Shown piece by piece: positions 34,301 through 45,506 of a stretch of DNA of 64,000 nucleotides. The DNA is from Neoceratodus forsteri (Eukaryota > Chordata > Ceratodontiformes > Ceratodontidae). The stretch's first letter is position 1. Each line of letters begins with the position of its first letter. Position numbers and translations under genes: made by a program. The stretch spans positions 369,603,501 to 369,667,500 of the forward strand of contig CM057451.1 of the NCBI GenBank assembly GCA_016271365.2, read 5' to 3'. Under the pieces are notes generated by a model. The model had not been told where the DNA came from. It did no database searches and saw only the letters and a list, made by a program, of their open reading frames with translations.

Positions 34301-35139
34301 CTGTTTCCTTATTTGTCTCTACATATCCCTTCATCTGCTCCAGCAGGAACGTCCTAAAATTCTCATTCCCCATCAGGTATGAGGGGAAGCGCCAAGCCCT
34401 GAACCCCTCCCTCTCCCCATCCACCTCCACCTTTAAGGTTACCATCGCATGGTCAGATATATGGATAGGTTCATGCTGCACCCCCATCACCCTTTGATAC
34501 CAACCCCCTTCAATATAGATGTGATCTATCCCACCAGCTCTTGTGAGGTTAGAATAAAAAGTGTACTCCTAAGATTTGGGTTCACCGCCTCCACACATCT
34601 ATTAGATCCAGGTCTAATAGCCCTTCCCTCCATTCCATCAAGTATCTGCCTCCCTTCCCCCTTCCCTCGGAATGATCCAGCACCGTATCTAGAGTGCAAT
34701 TAAAATCCCCACTCAGTATCAGGCACTTGAACTGTTCCTTCATCATCACTTCTATCATGCGTCTATAGAACTGGGGTTCAGGGACGGCTGGGGCATATAC
34801 ACATCCAAATGTAACCGGGGTCTCCCATAGTACACCTTCTACAAACACGAATCTGTCCTCCTTCTTGTCTGCCACTATTCTGGTTGCTTGGAATGGAAGA
34901 TTCTTATGAATAAGAACCGCAACCCCCCTCTGGTGCGAGGAGTAGGACGATGCATGCACCTCCCCTACCCAGTTCCTAGTCAGTTTCCGGTGCTCAGCTG
35001 GAGTCAGATGGGTCTCCTGCAAGAGGGCGACCTGCGCACCTACTCTCCTCAGGGCAGTCAATATCGAGGCTCTCTTTATTGGAGAGGACACCCCCCTAAC
35101 GTTCCATGAGACCACTTTCAGACTTTGTTTTAACGCCAT
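31385..35139 (-). pseudogene. L1-B ORF2 (endonuclease and reverse transcriptase), frameshifted
   Basis: The endonuclease starts at ATG 35139 (MALKQSLKVVSWNVRGVSSPIKRASIL) and keeps LLQETHLT (catalytic E), CVYAPAVPEP and SGDFNCTLD (catalytic D and N). SDHAMVTL follows in the next segment (34490-34185). The 325-codon frame 34173-33196 holds the fingers and first palm motif (MELATICVIPKQGKDPRDCAAYHPISLLN, SPDQTGFIKGRHSYHNVWRLLN, LVLALDAEKAFDRIEWDYM). The next frame (33322-32783) holds LSLYADDMILYL, with YADD at 33041-33052. C-terminal pieces continue to 31385. All catalytic residues survive but at least five shifts separate them. Confidence 0.85.
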
Positions 35140-36185
35140 CTATTCCTTAAACTCCTTCTTCTTACTCTTCCTTCCTTTATTCAATTCTTTCCATAGCCCT
35201 ATGTGCCTATCAACCTGGTGACTTATCTTTTGAGTGTGGATCCAACATAGCAACTTTTAACATAACACCCAACATTTAACTACCCCCAACTTATGTACAA
35301 AGTGTCCCAAAGCGTACCCATACAAGGCGTGCATATGCATACACCAGTATGTTCCCTCCCCAAAATAGTAAAGCAGGGTTTGAACAATAGATACGTCTCC
35401 ACGTTCAATCTCTCCCCCCCTTCCCCTTCAGGCAGGTCAAAGGTTTCTTACCGTCAATACACATCACTTCCCGTATTTAATCGCATAACCCTCTGATCAC
35501 CCCCCTCCCTCCAGTGGAGCAAAACGAGGCCTGGCGCAAAAAAAAAAAAACATTCTTCCAAATAATGGGTCAGAGCAAGATGATTTCCCTTGGAATTCCC
35601 CATCGCCCAACCTGCTATGCTCTGATCCCTCACACAGACATTGCTCCAAACCTTCCCCCATTCACTTTTGAGTGGGAGTTCAGCAAAGCCCTTGGATTCC
35701 CCACCCACCACAGCAACCCCCACTCATTTTCGCACCCAGCTTCGAAAATGATCACCCGACGGATGATCTCCCACTGGAATCTCCAGGCCAGGCCGAGCAG
35801 ATTAACATACACGCGCTAGCCCTCCCAGAACCAGCGGGTTCCATCGCGTCCAACCAGTATGCATCCACATGTCAGTCGATTTTATTGACCTCAAAGCAAA
35901 AAACCCCGTGGGTGGATGGCAAAAGCTGCCTTAGTCCTCCCATTTAAAAGTCAGCACCCACAGTCCCCAGTTGCAGTCCATCAATGTGGGGCAGATCAAA
36001 GGAACAGTCCACAGTTCAAATGCCACGCTTGTTATCCCGTCTGTACTTGCTGCGTCAAAAGTCCAGATGAAAGGAAAAAAAAACCCCGAGCAAAGGCCAC
36101 TCAAACTTCTATGTCATTCTAATTCATAGTCCCGACTCACTGCCATCTCGAGCCTACGAGCATCACAGGCCATCTCCTCCAACTG

Positions 36186-37075
36186 TTATCCAATTTTCTT
36201 CTGCAGCTCCATAATGAACCTCTGCGCTTTCTCCACCTCCCAGAAGCTATAAGTTGCACCTTCATGTTTAATCTTCATTATGGCCGGAAAGACTATAAAC
36301 CACTCCACCCCCAACTTCTGGCAGGTCGCTATAACCTCATTGAATTCTCTTCTTTTTTTCCCAATCCGAGAGGAGTAATCCTGGGATAAAAAATAAGCGG
36401 ACCCCCTCGTATTTAAGCTCGGCAGAGACTTGTAAGCCCTCCACATCTCCTGCCTGTCTTGGTAGTTGTGGAATCGAAAAATGATTTGTCTGGGAGGCTG
36501 ACCATTTTGCGGTTTAGGCTGGACTGCCCTGTGTGCCCTTTCTAGCTTCAGTTTCCCGCCCTTCAATTGCATTCCAAGGAGCATAGGAAGCGTTTTTGCA
36601 CAAAAACCTAAGATATCAGATCCTTCCCTCCCCTTCCCTCTGGCAGACCTCTCAATCTCAAGTTGTTTCTTCTCAGGTAGTTCTCTTGATAGTCCATCAC
36701 CTCCCTCATCTCAGCCATTTGCCTCTCCAATTTAACAACGCGCCTGCCGAGGGGGCCCACCGTGTCTTCTACGTTCGAGATTCGACCCTCCAGCTCGTCC
36801 ACCTTTTCAGTCTGCCTCTCGGTTTGTGCCTCAACGAGAGCAAGTCTTCCCTCAATCTTATTTTCTAAGCTCTCGAGCTTCGGTGCAAGTGCCGCCATGA
36901 GCTGATCCTTTAGCTCACGTCCTATTGCAGACATCTCGGCCGACGAGAGGGAGATAGGGCCTGTGCCATTCATCGTCGAGCCTGGCGGTGTCTTTTTGCT
37001 GCTGCTTTTAACCACCGTTCTCTGCGATTTGCTCGTCCCGGTGACCACGTACTCATCCATTCTGGACTCCCGCAC
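36186..37075 (-). pseudogene. L1-B ORF1 protein, one frame break
   Basis: The RNA-binding trimeric chaperone of L1. The first frame (37075-36608, 155 codons) has a basic, serine-rich N-terminus, then a long coiled coil (residues about 55-135; ESLENKIEGRLALVEAQTERQTEKVDELEGRISNVED) and the start of the RRM (YLRRNNLRLRGLPEGRGG). After a shift near 36595 the second frame (36584-36186) gives the C-terminal domain: LERAHRAVQPKPQNGQPPRQIIFRFHNYQDRQEMWRA, then YFLSQDYSSRIGKKRREF. Only this frame change separates it from an intact ORF1; no internal stop is seen in either half. Confidence 0.85.
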
Positions 37076-37199
37076 TCAACAATAGCACAATCCGGGTGTT
37101 ATTTGTTAATTTAGACGGCTTTAACTTAAAAAAACACGAGCCTGAGGGAAGGAGCAATGAGAGGCACGTCTCTACTCCATCTAGCGGTCACGTGACCCC

Positions 37200-37214
37200 G
37201 TAGACAGTTTCTTT
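37200..37214. repeat. Target-site duplication, right flank of L1-B
   Basis: GTAGACAGTTTCTTT, identical to 30852-30866. Confidence 0.9.
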
Positions 37215-37339
37215 AAACTACTACCATTCATTTTTTTTAAATGTAGCAGTCCAGCTTCTGTGAAGCAGGGACTGAGTGAGCCATTCTTCAAACATACAGC
37301 GCATGCTTTCTGTCTCCATTAGCGATCGTGGTTGCTCTT

Positions 37340-38534
37340 ACAAACATACAAACATACGAAGAAGCCAGCAGAAGAAGGCCATTTGATCTATCAAGTCTGC
37401 TCGTATTGCAGGTCCCACAGCTTGAGATAATGTCTCTGCCCTCCCTCCCCACTCCTCCCATCCTCCCTACCCATGATCCTTACCTTCCCCTTATCCCTAT
37501 CCCAGCCTCTTTTAAAGCTGCCCACTGTCTTCAATGAGATGACCTCTTGTGGCAGTGCATGTCAAGTATCAACCACCCTCTGTGAAGAAGTGCTTCCTGA
37601 CCTCCTCCTAAACCTCCCACCCTCCAGCTTAAGTCTGTGCCCCCTAATGTTACGGTTGCCATTCAGCTTAAAGAGACTCTCCTTATCAACCTTATTTATC
37701 CCTTTCAAGTACTTGAAGGTTCCAATTATGTCCCTCCTCTCTCTTTCCTGTCTTCCAGGGAGTACATGTTCAGTGCCCTCAACCTCTCCTCGTATGCCAT
37801 ACCCTGCTGACCCAGTATCATCTTTGTAGCCCTCCTCTGGACCTTCTCCAGCAGGTTAATGTCCTTTTTGAGGTGTGGGCACCAGTGCTGAACTCCATAC
37901 TCTAGATGCGGCCTTACCAGTGACCTGTACAAGGGCAGTATAACCTCCTCTCTCCTACTACTGCTCTCCCTAGATATGCATCCCAGCATCTTGTTTGCTT
38001 TTGCTGCTGCTTTCTTGCACTGCGTGGAGTGCTTCAGGTCACTAGTGATAATCACTCCCAGGTCCTTCTCCTCCTCTGATGCAGACATTCGGACTCCACC
38101 CAGGTAGTACTCTGTCCTGGGATTCTTGGCTCCAATAAACATAACTTTGCATTTCTTGGCATTGAAGCCAAGCTGCCGGATCCTGGACCACCTCCCCAGC
38201 TTTTCCAGATCTTCCTGTAGGTCCTGTATCCCTTCAGCTGTGTCCACTCTTCCGGAGAGCTTGGTGTCATCAGAGAATAAGCATATTTTGCCCTTAATGC
38301 CATCCCCAGTGTCATTGATGAAGATACTGAATAACACCAGCCCCAGCACCGAGCCCTGCGGGACCCCACTGGTTCCCTCTATGGTGCCAGATAACTCTCC
38401 CCCCACAACCACCCTCTAGGTTCTGTCTCTCAGCCAGTTTTCCACCCATCTGGACATTTTTTCCCCAACCCCAAGATCCACCAACTTCCTGATCAACCTT
38501 TTGTGGGGCACAGAGTCAAAGGACTTGCTGAAAT
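37340..38534 (-). mobile_element. Host CR1 (CR1-H), 3' half
   Basis: Antisense CR1 3' tip at 37340-37360 (ACAAACATACAAACATACG), then reverse transcriptase tail and palm up to FSKSFDSVPHKRLIRKL at about 38450-38534. It ends mid-motif at the left edge of CR1-B. The motif's other half (VVDILYLDL) lies at 43632 onward beyond CR1-B, so the two pieces are one element. The flanking AAAT (38531-38534 and 43632-43635) fits a 4-bp duplication. Confidence 0.85.
37726..38412 (-). pseudogene. CR1-H reverse transcriptase C-terminal half, 228 codons open
   Basis: One long frame with GTSGVPQGSVLGLVLFSIFINDTGDGI, then ICLFSDDTKLSG, where the active-site alanine of FADD is serine (FSDD; both aspartates kept). 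It continues through LGFNAKKCKVMFIGAKN, EEKDLGVIITSDLKHSTQCKKAAAKANKMLG, LYRSLVRPHLEYGVQHWCPHLKK and RRATKMILG to LNMYSLEDRKERGG. The remaining tail continues in another frame to the 3' tip. The N-terminal half is displaced 5.1 kb away by CR1-B. Confidence 0.85.
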
Positions 38535-38610
38535 ACGAACATACAAAATTTGCCAGCAGATAAAGGCCTAGAGGTCTATCAAGTCTGCTCGAATGTGCAG
38601 CTAGCACCCC

Positions 38611-40182
38611 TTATTCTGCAGCTGCCCCTCCCTTCCACCCTTCCCCTTCATTAACACTCCCCCTTGTCCTGTCCCATCCTCGTTTGAAGCAGTCCACTGT
38701 TCTACTGCATACCACTTCTGCAGGTAACGCATTCCACCCAGCCACCACCCTCTCTGTAAAAAAGTGTCTCCTCATCTCCCTCCTGAACCTTCCTCGCTCC
38801 AGTCTCATATCATGGCCTCTGGTGGCCCTCACCTCCCTTACTTTGAACAGCCCCTCTGTACCCGTCTTGTTTATTCCTTTCATGTATTTAAAGGTTTCAG
38901 TCATGTCACCCCTGTCTCTCCTCTTCTCTTGTGAGTACATGTTCAACTCCTTCAACCTCCTCTCGTATGATAAGTCCCCCAGCCCCTTGATCATCTTTGT
39001 CGCCCTGCGCTGCACCCCCTCCAGTAACTTAATGTCCCTCTTCAGATACGGACGCCAGTACTGCACGCAGTACTCCAGGTGTGGTCTAACTAATGACCTA
39101 TACAGTGGCAGAATCACCTCCTCCCTCCTCGAGGATATACCCCTTGCAATACAACCCAGCATTTTGTTGGCCTTTGCAGCTGCCTCCCACATCAGCCGAG
39201 TTGTTCATTGACCCTGTAATGAGCACACCCAGATCCTTCTCCTCCTCTGTCTGGGCTAGCTGCACCCCCCTAGCTGGTAACTCCTCCTGGGTTCTTCATC
39301 CCAAAATGCAGCACCTTGCACTTTTGGCATTAAACCCCAGTTGCCAGGTGTCTGACCAGGTTTCAAGTTTTGCCAGATCATCCTGCAACCCCTGCCATCC
39401 CCTAGGTCATCCACCACCGCCAACCTTGGTATCATCAGCAAACAGACTGATCTTGCTCTTGATGTCCCATGATATGTCTGCAATGAATATCCCAAACAAC
39501 TACTGGTCCCAACACTCGAGCCCTGAGGACACCGCCGTCACTGCCCTTGGGTGTGAGAGCTCCCCACCCACACCACCCTCTGTTGCCTTCCCTGCAGCCA
39601 GTTTCCTACCCATCTCACCAGCTTTGCACCCGCCCCTGTGCCTACTAACTTCCTTCCCAGCCTTCCATGTGGCACCGAGTCGAATGCCTTACTGAAGTCC
39701 AGACACAGGACATCCACTGCATGGCCCCTGTCCAGCTGCCTAGTTGCCCAGTCATAGAACTTGACCAGGTTGGTTTGGCAGGATCTGCCACATATGAAGC
39801 CATGCTGTCTGCTGTCCTGTAGTCCTTTGGCCTCTAGGAGGGCCACCAGCCTCTCCTTCAGGATAGCCTCCATTAGCTTACCCACGATGGATGTGAGGCT
39901 CACTGGTCTGTAGTTTCCGGTTCATTCTTGGGGCCACTCTTGTGGAGGGCACCACATGAGCCATCCTCCAGTCCTGAGGTACACACCATGAATGTAGTGA
40001 GGTAAAATAGGTCTGCCAAAGGTCCTGCAAGGACTTTTGCCAGCTCCTTCAGTACCCTGGGGTGGATGCCATCTGGGCCTGGCGCCTTGTCCACCCTCAG
40101 TGCCTTCAAACCTCTCAAACTCTGCCTCCATGATTTCCCCATCTGTCACCACTTCCTCCCTGCTTCTCCCATTTTCTCCCAC
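38611..40182 (-). pseudogene. CR1-B ORF2 reverse transcriptase, frameshifted
   Basis: Segments in order: LRVDKAPGPDGIHPRVLKELAKVLAGPLADLF (40142-39900); SLTSIVGKLMEAILKERLVALLEAKGLQDSRQHGFICGRSCQTNLVKFYDWATRQLDRGHAVDVLCLDFSKAFDSVPH (39903-39538, first catalytic aspartate); a damaged stretch over the active-site pair (the plus strand near 39428-39450 is antisense to a FADDTK-type SLFADDTK); and KANKMLGCIARGISSRREEVILPLYRSLVRPHLEYCVQYWRPYLKRDIKLLE through RRDRGDMTETFKYMKGINK and HFFTERVVAGWNALPAEVV (39192-38611). The last 193-codon segment is intact. Confidence 0.8.
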
Positions 40183-40534
40183 CTTGGATGTCCCCCCTCT
40201 TCTCTTTAGTAAATACTTGAGCAGAAGTACTCATTTAGTGCTTCCGCCTATCGCACTCCTGCTTCCACCCAATCCCCCTCCTTCCTAATCCTTACTATGT
40301 GGTCCTTACGCTCCTTTTCTCCTAATGTACTTAAAGAAGTCCTTCTCCCTTCTTAATGCCTTGTGCCAGCCTGAGTTCGAGATGCTTTGGCTCCCTTACT
40401 GCCCTTGTCACCTCCTTCGATTCTGTCAAGTACCTCTCTGTCCTCCCTCCTGTTTTCTTGTACTTCCTAAAGGCAGCTCTTTTCCTCCTTACCTTTCCAT
40501 GACCTCCTTGCTCAACCTGCTCGGTTTCTTAGCC

Positions 40535-41575
40535 CTAGCCTTCTTGCTCTGGGCTTGCAGCAGGTTTTGCTTGCTCCACTATCCCCAGCTTTATGAGCTC
40601 CCACCTCTGGTTAGTATCCATACTAGATTGAATTCTGGCCAGGTACCCTTTTACCACTTCCCCCATCCTCCCAAAGTCAGCCCTCCTGAAGTCCAACACT
40701 CTTGTGCCAGATTCCACTCCTTCCTTGCCCATATCCAATGTGAGCCATACTGAGTGGTGGTCATTCCCTGACAGCGGTTCCTCCACTGTAAGTTCTCTCA
40801 CAAAGTCCCCATTTGCCAGCACAAGGTCAAGGGTATTCCCTAACCTGGTTGGTTCACTGACCATTTGCAGCAGGAAGCTGTCCTGGAAGGCATCCAGCAG
40901 TACCTGCTCCCTTCTGTTCCTGGTTGTTATGGGTGCTCCAGTCCACTCCTGGCATGTTGAAGTCCCCACAATCACCACACTACCCTTCTCGCAGGTCCTC
41001 CTGATCTGTCCCGCTAGTTCCCTGTCTAACTCCTCCATCTGAGATGGTGGCCTGTACACCACTCCCATTCTAAGAATCCTATTCTTGGAATCCTGGATTT
41101 GCACCCACAGTGACTCTGTACTACCCTCCTCCCCTTCCTCCCTTACACACTTCAGTCCTTCCTTCACATATAGTGCCACCCCTCCTTTCCCAATCACCCT
41201 GTCCCTACGAAATAACCTGTACCCTGGTACAGACAGATCCCAGTCATTATATTGGGTGGCCCATGTTTCCATGATGGCTGCAATGTCCACCTCTCCCTCT
41301 GCCATGAGAACCTGTAACTCTGCAGTTTTCCTCCCAAGGCTCCTAGCATTAAGGGTAACCACCTTCCACCCCCCATCCTGCCCTCCTTTCCTGGCATCAC
41401 CAATAGTACTTGCCATTTGTCCTTTGTCACTGTTATGGGGGGTAAGCTCATATGATTTCCAACCTGTGGTCTCTGCATATCTCTTCCCAACTGCCACCCC
41501 CACTCCTAGTTTAAATTCCCAACTTCCTCTATATACTCTTCCATCCTCTGTTTCAACACTTTCTTTCCTCCTCAC
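40535..41575 (-). pseudogene. CR1-B ORF2 endonuclease, 346 codons open, catalytic block scrambled
   Basis: Apurinic-type endonuclease that nicks the target DNA. Present: WKVVTLNARSLGRKTAEL (first motif), VDIAAIMETWATQYNDWDLSVPGY (catalytic E), VIGKGGVALYVKEG, RMGVVYRPPSQMEELDRE, LVLANGDFVRE and the final GNDHHSVWLTLD (in place of SDHHSVW). The expected GDFNMPGVDW block reads GTSTCQEWTG at about 40925-40975, because a one-base loss shifts the frame for about 17 residues before a second indel restores it. The ORF stays open but the enzyme should be inactive. Confidence 0.8.
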
Positions 41576-41779
41576 TCAAGTGTAGTCTGTCCTTGGCATA
41601 GAGACTACTGTCCTCCCAGGTCCCTCCCACCCCCCAACAGCCCATACCCTTTAGCACAACACCAGATTCTTAGCCATCCGTTAAATTCTCTATTCTCAGC
41701 TTTCTTGTTGTGTTTGCCTTGGCACCGAAGTATCTCAGAAAAAGTTACTGATCTTTCTGCCCCTCACATAATTGTGCTA

Positions 41780-42860
41780 GTTCCTCAAACCTCCTCTGGA
41801 CTATATCTACTGTCTTGTCAGCCAGGTCGTTTGTCCCAAGATGTATAATTAAATGAGGCTTGTCCCTACCCTTCTAGCATATTTCAGAACAGACTGTCCC
41901 ACCCTTTCTGCTGTCATTCCTGGCATGGCCTCCACCCAAATGCGACTATGTCTCTCCCCCTTGCTACCCCACCTAACTCCTCTTAGTATTGAGTCCCCCA
42001 GCACTAAGATTCCACCCCATTACTCCCTGCTTGCTTCCATTCATCTCCCTCTCTCATTTCCAGCTCCTCTTCTTCCTCCTGCACATTATTTTCCCCTTTT
42101 ACCCCTGTTGCAATTCTCCCAGCAGAACTTCCCCCCCGCTCCAGTTTGGTCCAGGCATTTATCAATTACTCCTCTAATTTCATCATTTCCCTCCTCCACT
42201 TTCTTCCTCTCTAGCAGTGCACAGCTGTTTTCTGAAGACCCTTCACAAATGCCCGCCCTCTCTCTTCATAGTAACCTGTTCTCTCCTTTCCACTCCATGA
42301 CTTTTGCCACTTCTTCGCCTCCCTCACAAGTCCCTATCTCCTCCTTCCATTTGTCTTTGTCTCCTGACCTGGTTTCCCAGCAATCGTTCTTCCTGGCCTG
42401 GGCCCTTTGTCTCTGCTTCCTTCTTCTGACCCTCTCTCACCACTGTTGGCTTAAATCGCCTCCCTCATCTCCTTCTTCCTCCCTCCAGTATTGGCTAAAC
42501 CCACCCCAATCTGCCTTGCCTGTCTTAGTTCCTCCTGCAGACCCTCAATCTCCTTTCTAAGTTTTTCTATGTGGTTGCACACTAAACATCCTCCCACACT
42601 CCAGGCAATTTTTAGAAAGATTGGTGCACCGCAGTTGTTGCAGCCTACCACCCTACCCATTGCTGTCGCTGCCCACCAGCGACCCCCCACCCTTCCAGAT
42701 GCAGGATACCAAACACTCCCCCAAGTCTCCCCTCTCTATCAGTGCAAAACATTTTCTTTATTTCCCTTACCTCCTTTGTTGCACATGTTTAGATATATTG
42801 AGCAACTGCTTTTTATATTCCTATCCTTCCTATCCACATTCAAAATGAGACTTTAAGTAG
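41780..42860 (-). pseudogene. CR1-B ORF1: CxxC zinc motif, coiled coil and SGNH esterase
   Basis: CR1 ORF1 proteins of vertebrates combine a Cys-rich zinc module, a leucine-rich coil and a lipase/esterase of the SGNH type, thought to act in RNP handling or membrane contact. Here 42690-42451 reads CNNCGAPIFLKIAWSVGGCLVC (two CxxC pairs) then IEKLRKEIEGLQEELRQ (coil). The esterase is legible at about 42020-41825: ILVLGDSILRGVRWG with the catalytic GDS serine, EAMPGMTAERVGQ, and ILGTNDLADK with the GTND block. A stop lies just before the last block. Confidence 0.75.
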
Positions 42861-42869
42861 CTATTGCAC

Positions 42870-43631
42870 AACCTTCTTCAAACTCCTACTCCTCCTTTTC
42901 CCAATGCAATAGCAATGCGAAGAAGTAATAATGAAAGCTCCTAGATTTGCATTTACTTCCCTTCCACTGAGAGTGCAGTCACCTCTTCACTTGCTGCTGT
43001 TCCTTTCCTGGATGTCTGCTTCTGCTATGACAGGTGCATATCCTTTGCCTGTTTGAGGAAGTGATGTCAGAACCCCTAGTATAAAGGAAATAATGGACCA
43101 AGGGGTGGGACCAGCCCAAGTCTTCCAGAAACAATCAGATAGCTGAGGCCTCTGGTCAGACCATTAGCACCCTTCCCCCCACTGTGCACTCAAACTTTGC
43201 AGCTAGTGAAGCCAGCAACAATGAATCACAATTCTACTCAAAGCCCCCAAAATAGATTTGCTACACAAAGAAACAGGACTCCAATTCAAACAGCTTCACC
43301 AACAACACAGCAAAATAGGCTTGGAATTAGAAGATATAGGTCTCCAATTCAAAGAAACAGACCCAGTTAAATTACACCAATTATGTTTTAAAACAGAAGA
43401 AATAGGCCTCTACAAATGCAGCCTGCCACACAGTGAACCAAACAAATGAGCCCACTTATAGCTACCAAAACAGGTTTCAAAATTCCAACAGCCCCAAACA
43501 ATACCCTACTAGCCCCTTAGTAGTAAGAAAGAAAAGAAATAACATTCTACCAAGTAGAATCCACGAAAAACAATGTAAAACAAGAAGCTACTGTACTGTA
43601 GATCTGATCCTGTCCCCCTTCTAGTTCCTTC
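42870..43631 (-). other. CR1-B 5' untranslated region
   Basis: Non-coding DNA between the ORF1 start region and the element's right edge. It contains repeated TCCAATTCAAA, AAATAGGC and ACAGACC-like words. It probably holds the internal promoter, but no specific site can be named. Confidence 0.45.
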
Positions 43632-44216
43632 AAATCAAGATAGAGGATGTCTACCACTTGGCTCCTGTCTACTGTCTTAGTGACACAGTCAAAGAAATTA
43701 ATCAGATTCGTTTGACACCCTCTCCTCTAGATATTCCACTAACCTTTTCTTTAGCATGGTCTCCATGAGCTTGCCCACAATGGAGGTCAGACTGACTGGT
43801 CTGTAATTCCATGGGTCATCCTTGGGACCACTTTTGTAGAGGGGCACTACATGTGCTGTTCTCCAGTCCTGTGGTACCACGCCTGACTCTACTGAACTAT
43901 TAAATAGGTCTGCCAGTGCCCTGCCAACTCCTCAGCCAGTTCCTTTAGTACCCTTGGATGTACTCTGTCCGGGCCTGGTGATTTGTCCACCTTCAATGCC
44001 ATCAGCCCCTCCCTCACTCTATCCTCCTCTATCACTACATCTATGTCCCCACCCCCGTTCCTCCTTTGCCTCCTGAAGGCACTGGTCCATCCTTCTTCCA
44101 GGTGGAGACGGAGCAGAAATATTCATTTAGTATTTCTGCTTTTTCCCCATTATCCTCCACCCACTCCACCCCTTTCTTAAGCCTAACAATCCCTTCCTTC
44201 TTGTCCCTTTTCTCAT

Positions 44217-45344
44217 TTATATAATGAAAGAAAGCCTTCTCCCCTTCTTAATCCCTTCAGCTATCTGCAGCTCCTTCTGTGCCTCTGCTCGGCGGACTTC
44301 CTTACTTGCCTCACTAGCCAACCTTAGATAATTTTCCCTATCTACCTCTCTCTTGATCTTCCTGAATTTTCTATAGGCCAACCTCTTTTCCCTTACTGCC
44401 TGGGGAACCCCAGAACTGAACCAGCTGGGCGCTTTGGCCCTTGTGTTCTTCCCCCAGAGTCTAACGCACTCATCTGTGGCAACCAGTATTCCTTCCTTAA
44501 TGATAGACCACTTTTGGTCCACCCCCATATTTGCTCTGATGCCTGACAGATGGATCCTTAGCACTTTGTCCATTTTCCTGAAGTTCACCCACCTGAAATC
44601 CAAGATTTTAGTCTTAGTCAGGATGCTTTCCCTGCCCATAGCCAACTGGAACCACACTGTACAATGGTCACTTCTACCCAGTGACTCCCTGACCATTATT
44701 TCCTGTACACGTTCCCCATCTGTGAGCACCAGATCAAGAATTGCCTCAGCTCTTGTTGGTTCAGTGATGCCCTGAGTCAGGAACCCACTCTGCAGTCCTT
44801 CCAGGATCACCTGACTCCTAACACATGATGTGGAGGGTATGCTCCAGTCCACCTTGGGCAAGTTGAAGTCTCCCACAGTTACCACCTCTCCTTTCCCCGT
44901 AGCTTCCAATACTTGTGAGTTCAGTTCCCTGTCCCTCTCCTCATCCTGATTGGGTGGTCTGTAAACCACCCCCAACCTCACCTTTCTCCCTCTATTGGAC
45001 CTTGACTGAACCCATAATGCCTCCAACTCCCCTTCCTCTAACTCATCCCATGTGAAAGTTATTCCCTCCCTGATATAACCTGCCACCCCTCCACCCCTCC
45101 TGACTACCCTGTTCCTCCTGTATAGTTTATGTCCAGGGATCGTAAGGTCCCAGTCATGGTGTGATGTTGCCCAAGTCTCGGTTACTGCAGCTATGTACAC
45201 CCTCCTGTCTGCTAAGAGTGCCTGCAGGTCATCCATCTTGTTTCCAAGACTCCACGCATTCAGAGTCACCACCCTCCACCTAGAATCTGACCTTTCTTCT
45301 TTTCCCTCTGTTCTTCTATTCACATTTATCCCCTCTATGTGCAC
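44217..45344 (-). CDS. CR1-H ORF2 endonuclease and linker, 375 codons open
   Basis: The best preserved coding segment in the window. Endonuclease motifs are all readable: WRVVTLNAWSLGNKMDDLQAL, YIAAVTETWATSHHDWDLTIPGHKLYRRNR (catalytic E), VRLGVVYRPPNQDEERDREL, GEVVTVGDFNLPKVDWS (GDFN intact), EPTRAEAILDLVLTDGE and LGRSDHCTVWFQL (SDH intact). The linker follows: FRWVNFRKMDKVLR, then APSWFSSGVPQAVREKRLAYRKFRKIKREVDRENY. A stop falls at 44217 just before the reverse transcriptase, so the full polyprotein is broken. The true start may lie slightly upstream; the ATG at 45344 is only the first in frame. Confidence 0.8.
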   Translation of the reverse strand: MHIEGINVNRRTEGKEERSDSRWRVVTLNAWSLGNKMDDLQALLADRRVYIAAVTETWATSHHDWDLTIPGHKLYRRNRVVRRGGGVAGYIREGITFTWDELEEGELEALWVQSRSNRGRKVRLGVVYRPPNQDEERDRELNSQVLEATGKGEVVTVGDFNLPKVDWSIPSTSCVRSQVILEGLQSGFLTQGITEPTRAEAILDLVLTDGERVQEIMVRESLGRSDHCTVWFQLAMGRESILTKTKILDFRWVNFRKMDKVLRIHLSGIRANMGVDQKWSIIKEGILVATDECVRLWGKNTRAKAPSWFSSGVPQAVREKRLAYRKFRKIKREVDRENYLRLASEASKEVRRAEAQKELQIAEGIKKGRRLSFII

Positions 45345-45506
45345 CCCTCCACGTACCCTTGTTTTGTGTCCTCACCCCCTCCACCCTTGGCTAACTATGT
45401 TCTCGCCCCTTCCACCAGACCTCTTCCATCACTGTGGGGGGGAGGTTCACTGACCTCCTCCTCTCGGAGTCCGTGGGCCTACATGCCCACTGCCCCCCCC
45501 AGTAGT

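Larger units (their letters stand above)
30867..37199 (-). mobile_element. Full-length L1-type LINE (L1-B), minus strand
   Basis: 6,333 bp bounded by a 15-bp identical target-site duplication. From right to left: a 5'UTR of about 120 bp (37199-37076), ORF1 (37075-36186), spacer with short A-runs (36185-35140), ORF2 (35139 to about 31385), 3'UTR, poly(A) (T-run at 30867-30878). Identity of the duplication and completeness suggest it is one of the younger large insertions, yet both ORFs have frame breaks. Confidence 0.9.
38535..43631 (-). mobile_element. Complete CR1 LINE (CR1-B) inserted in CR1-H
   Basis: 5,097 bp. From right to left: 5'UTR (43631 to about 42870), ORF1 with CxxC zinc motif and SGNH esterase (about 42860-41780), ORF2 endonuclease (41575-40535), reverse transcriptase (about 40180-38611) and the 3' tip (ACGAACATACAAAATTTGCCAGC in antisense, from 38535). 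Its ends are fixed by the resumption of the CR1-H reading frame on either side. It is younger than CR1-H. Confidence 0.85.

Noticed and set aside
41853..42560. A 235-codon plus-strand frame rich in S, P and L
   Set aside because: It is the antisense of CR1-B ORF1. Its composition mirrors the opposite strand and it has no motif.
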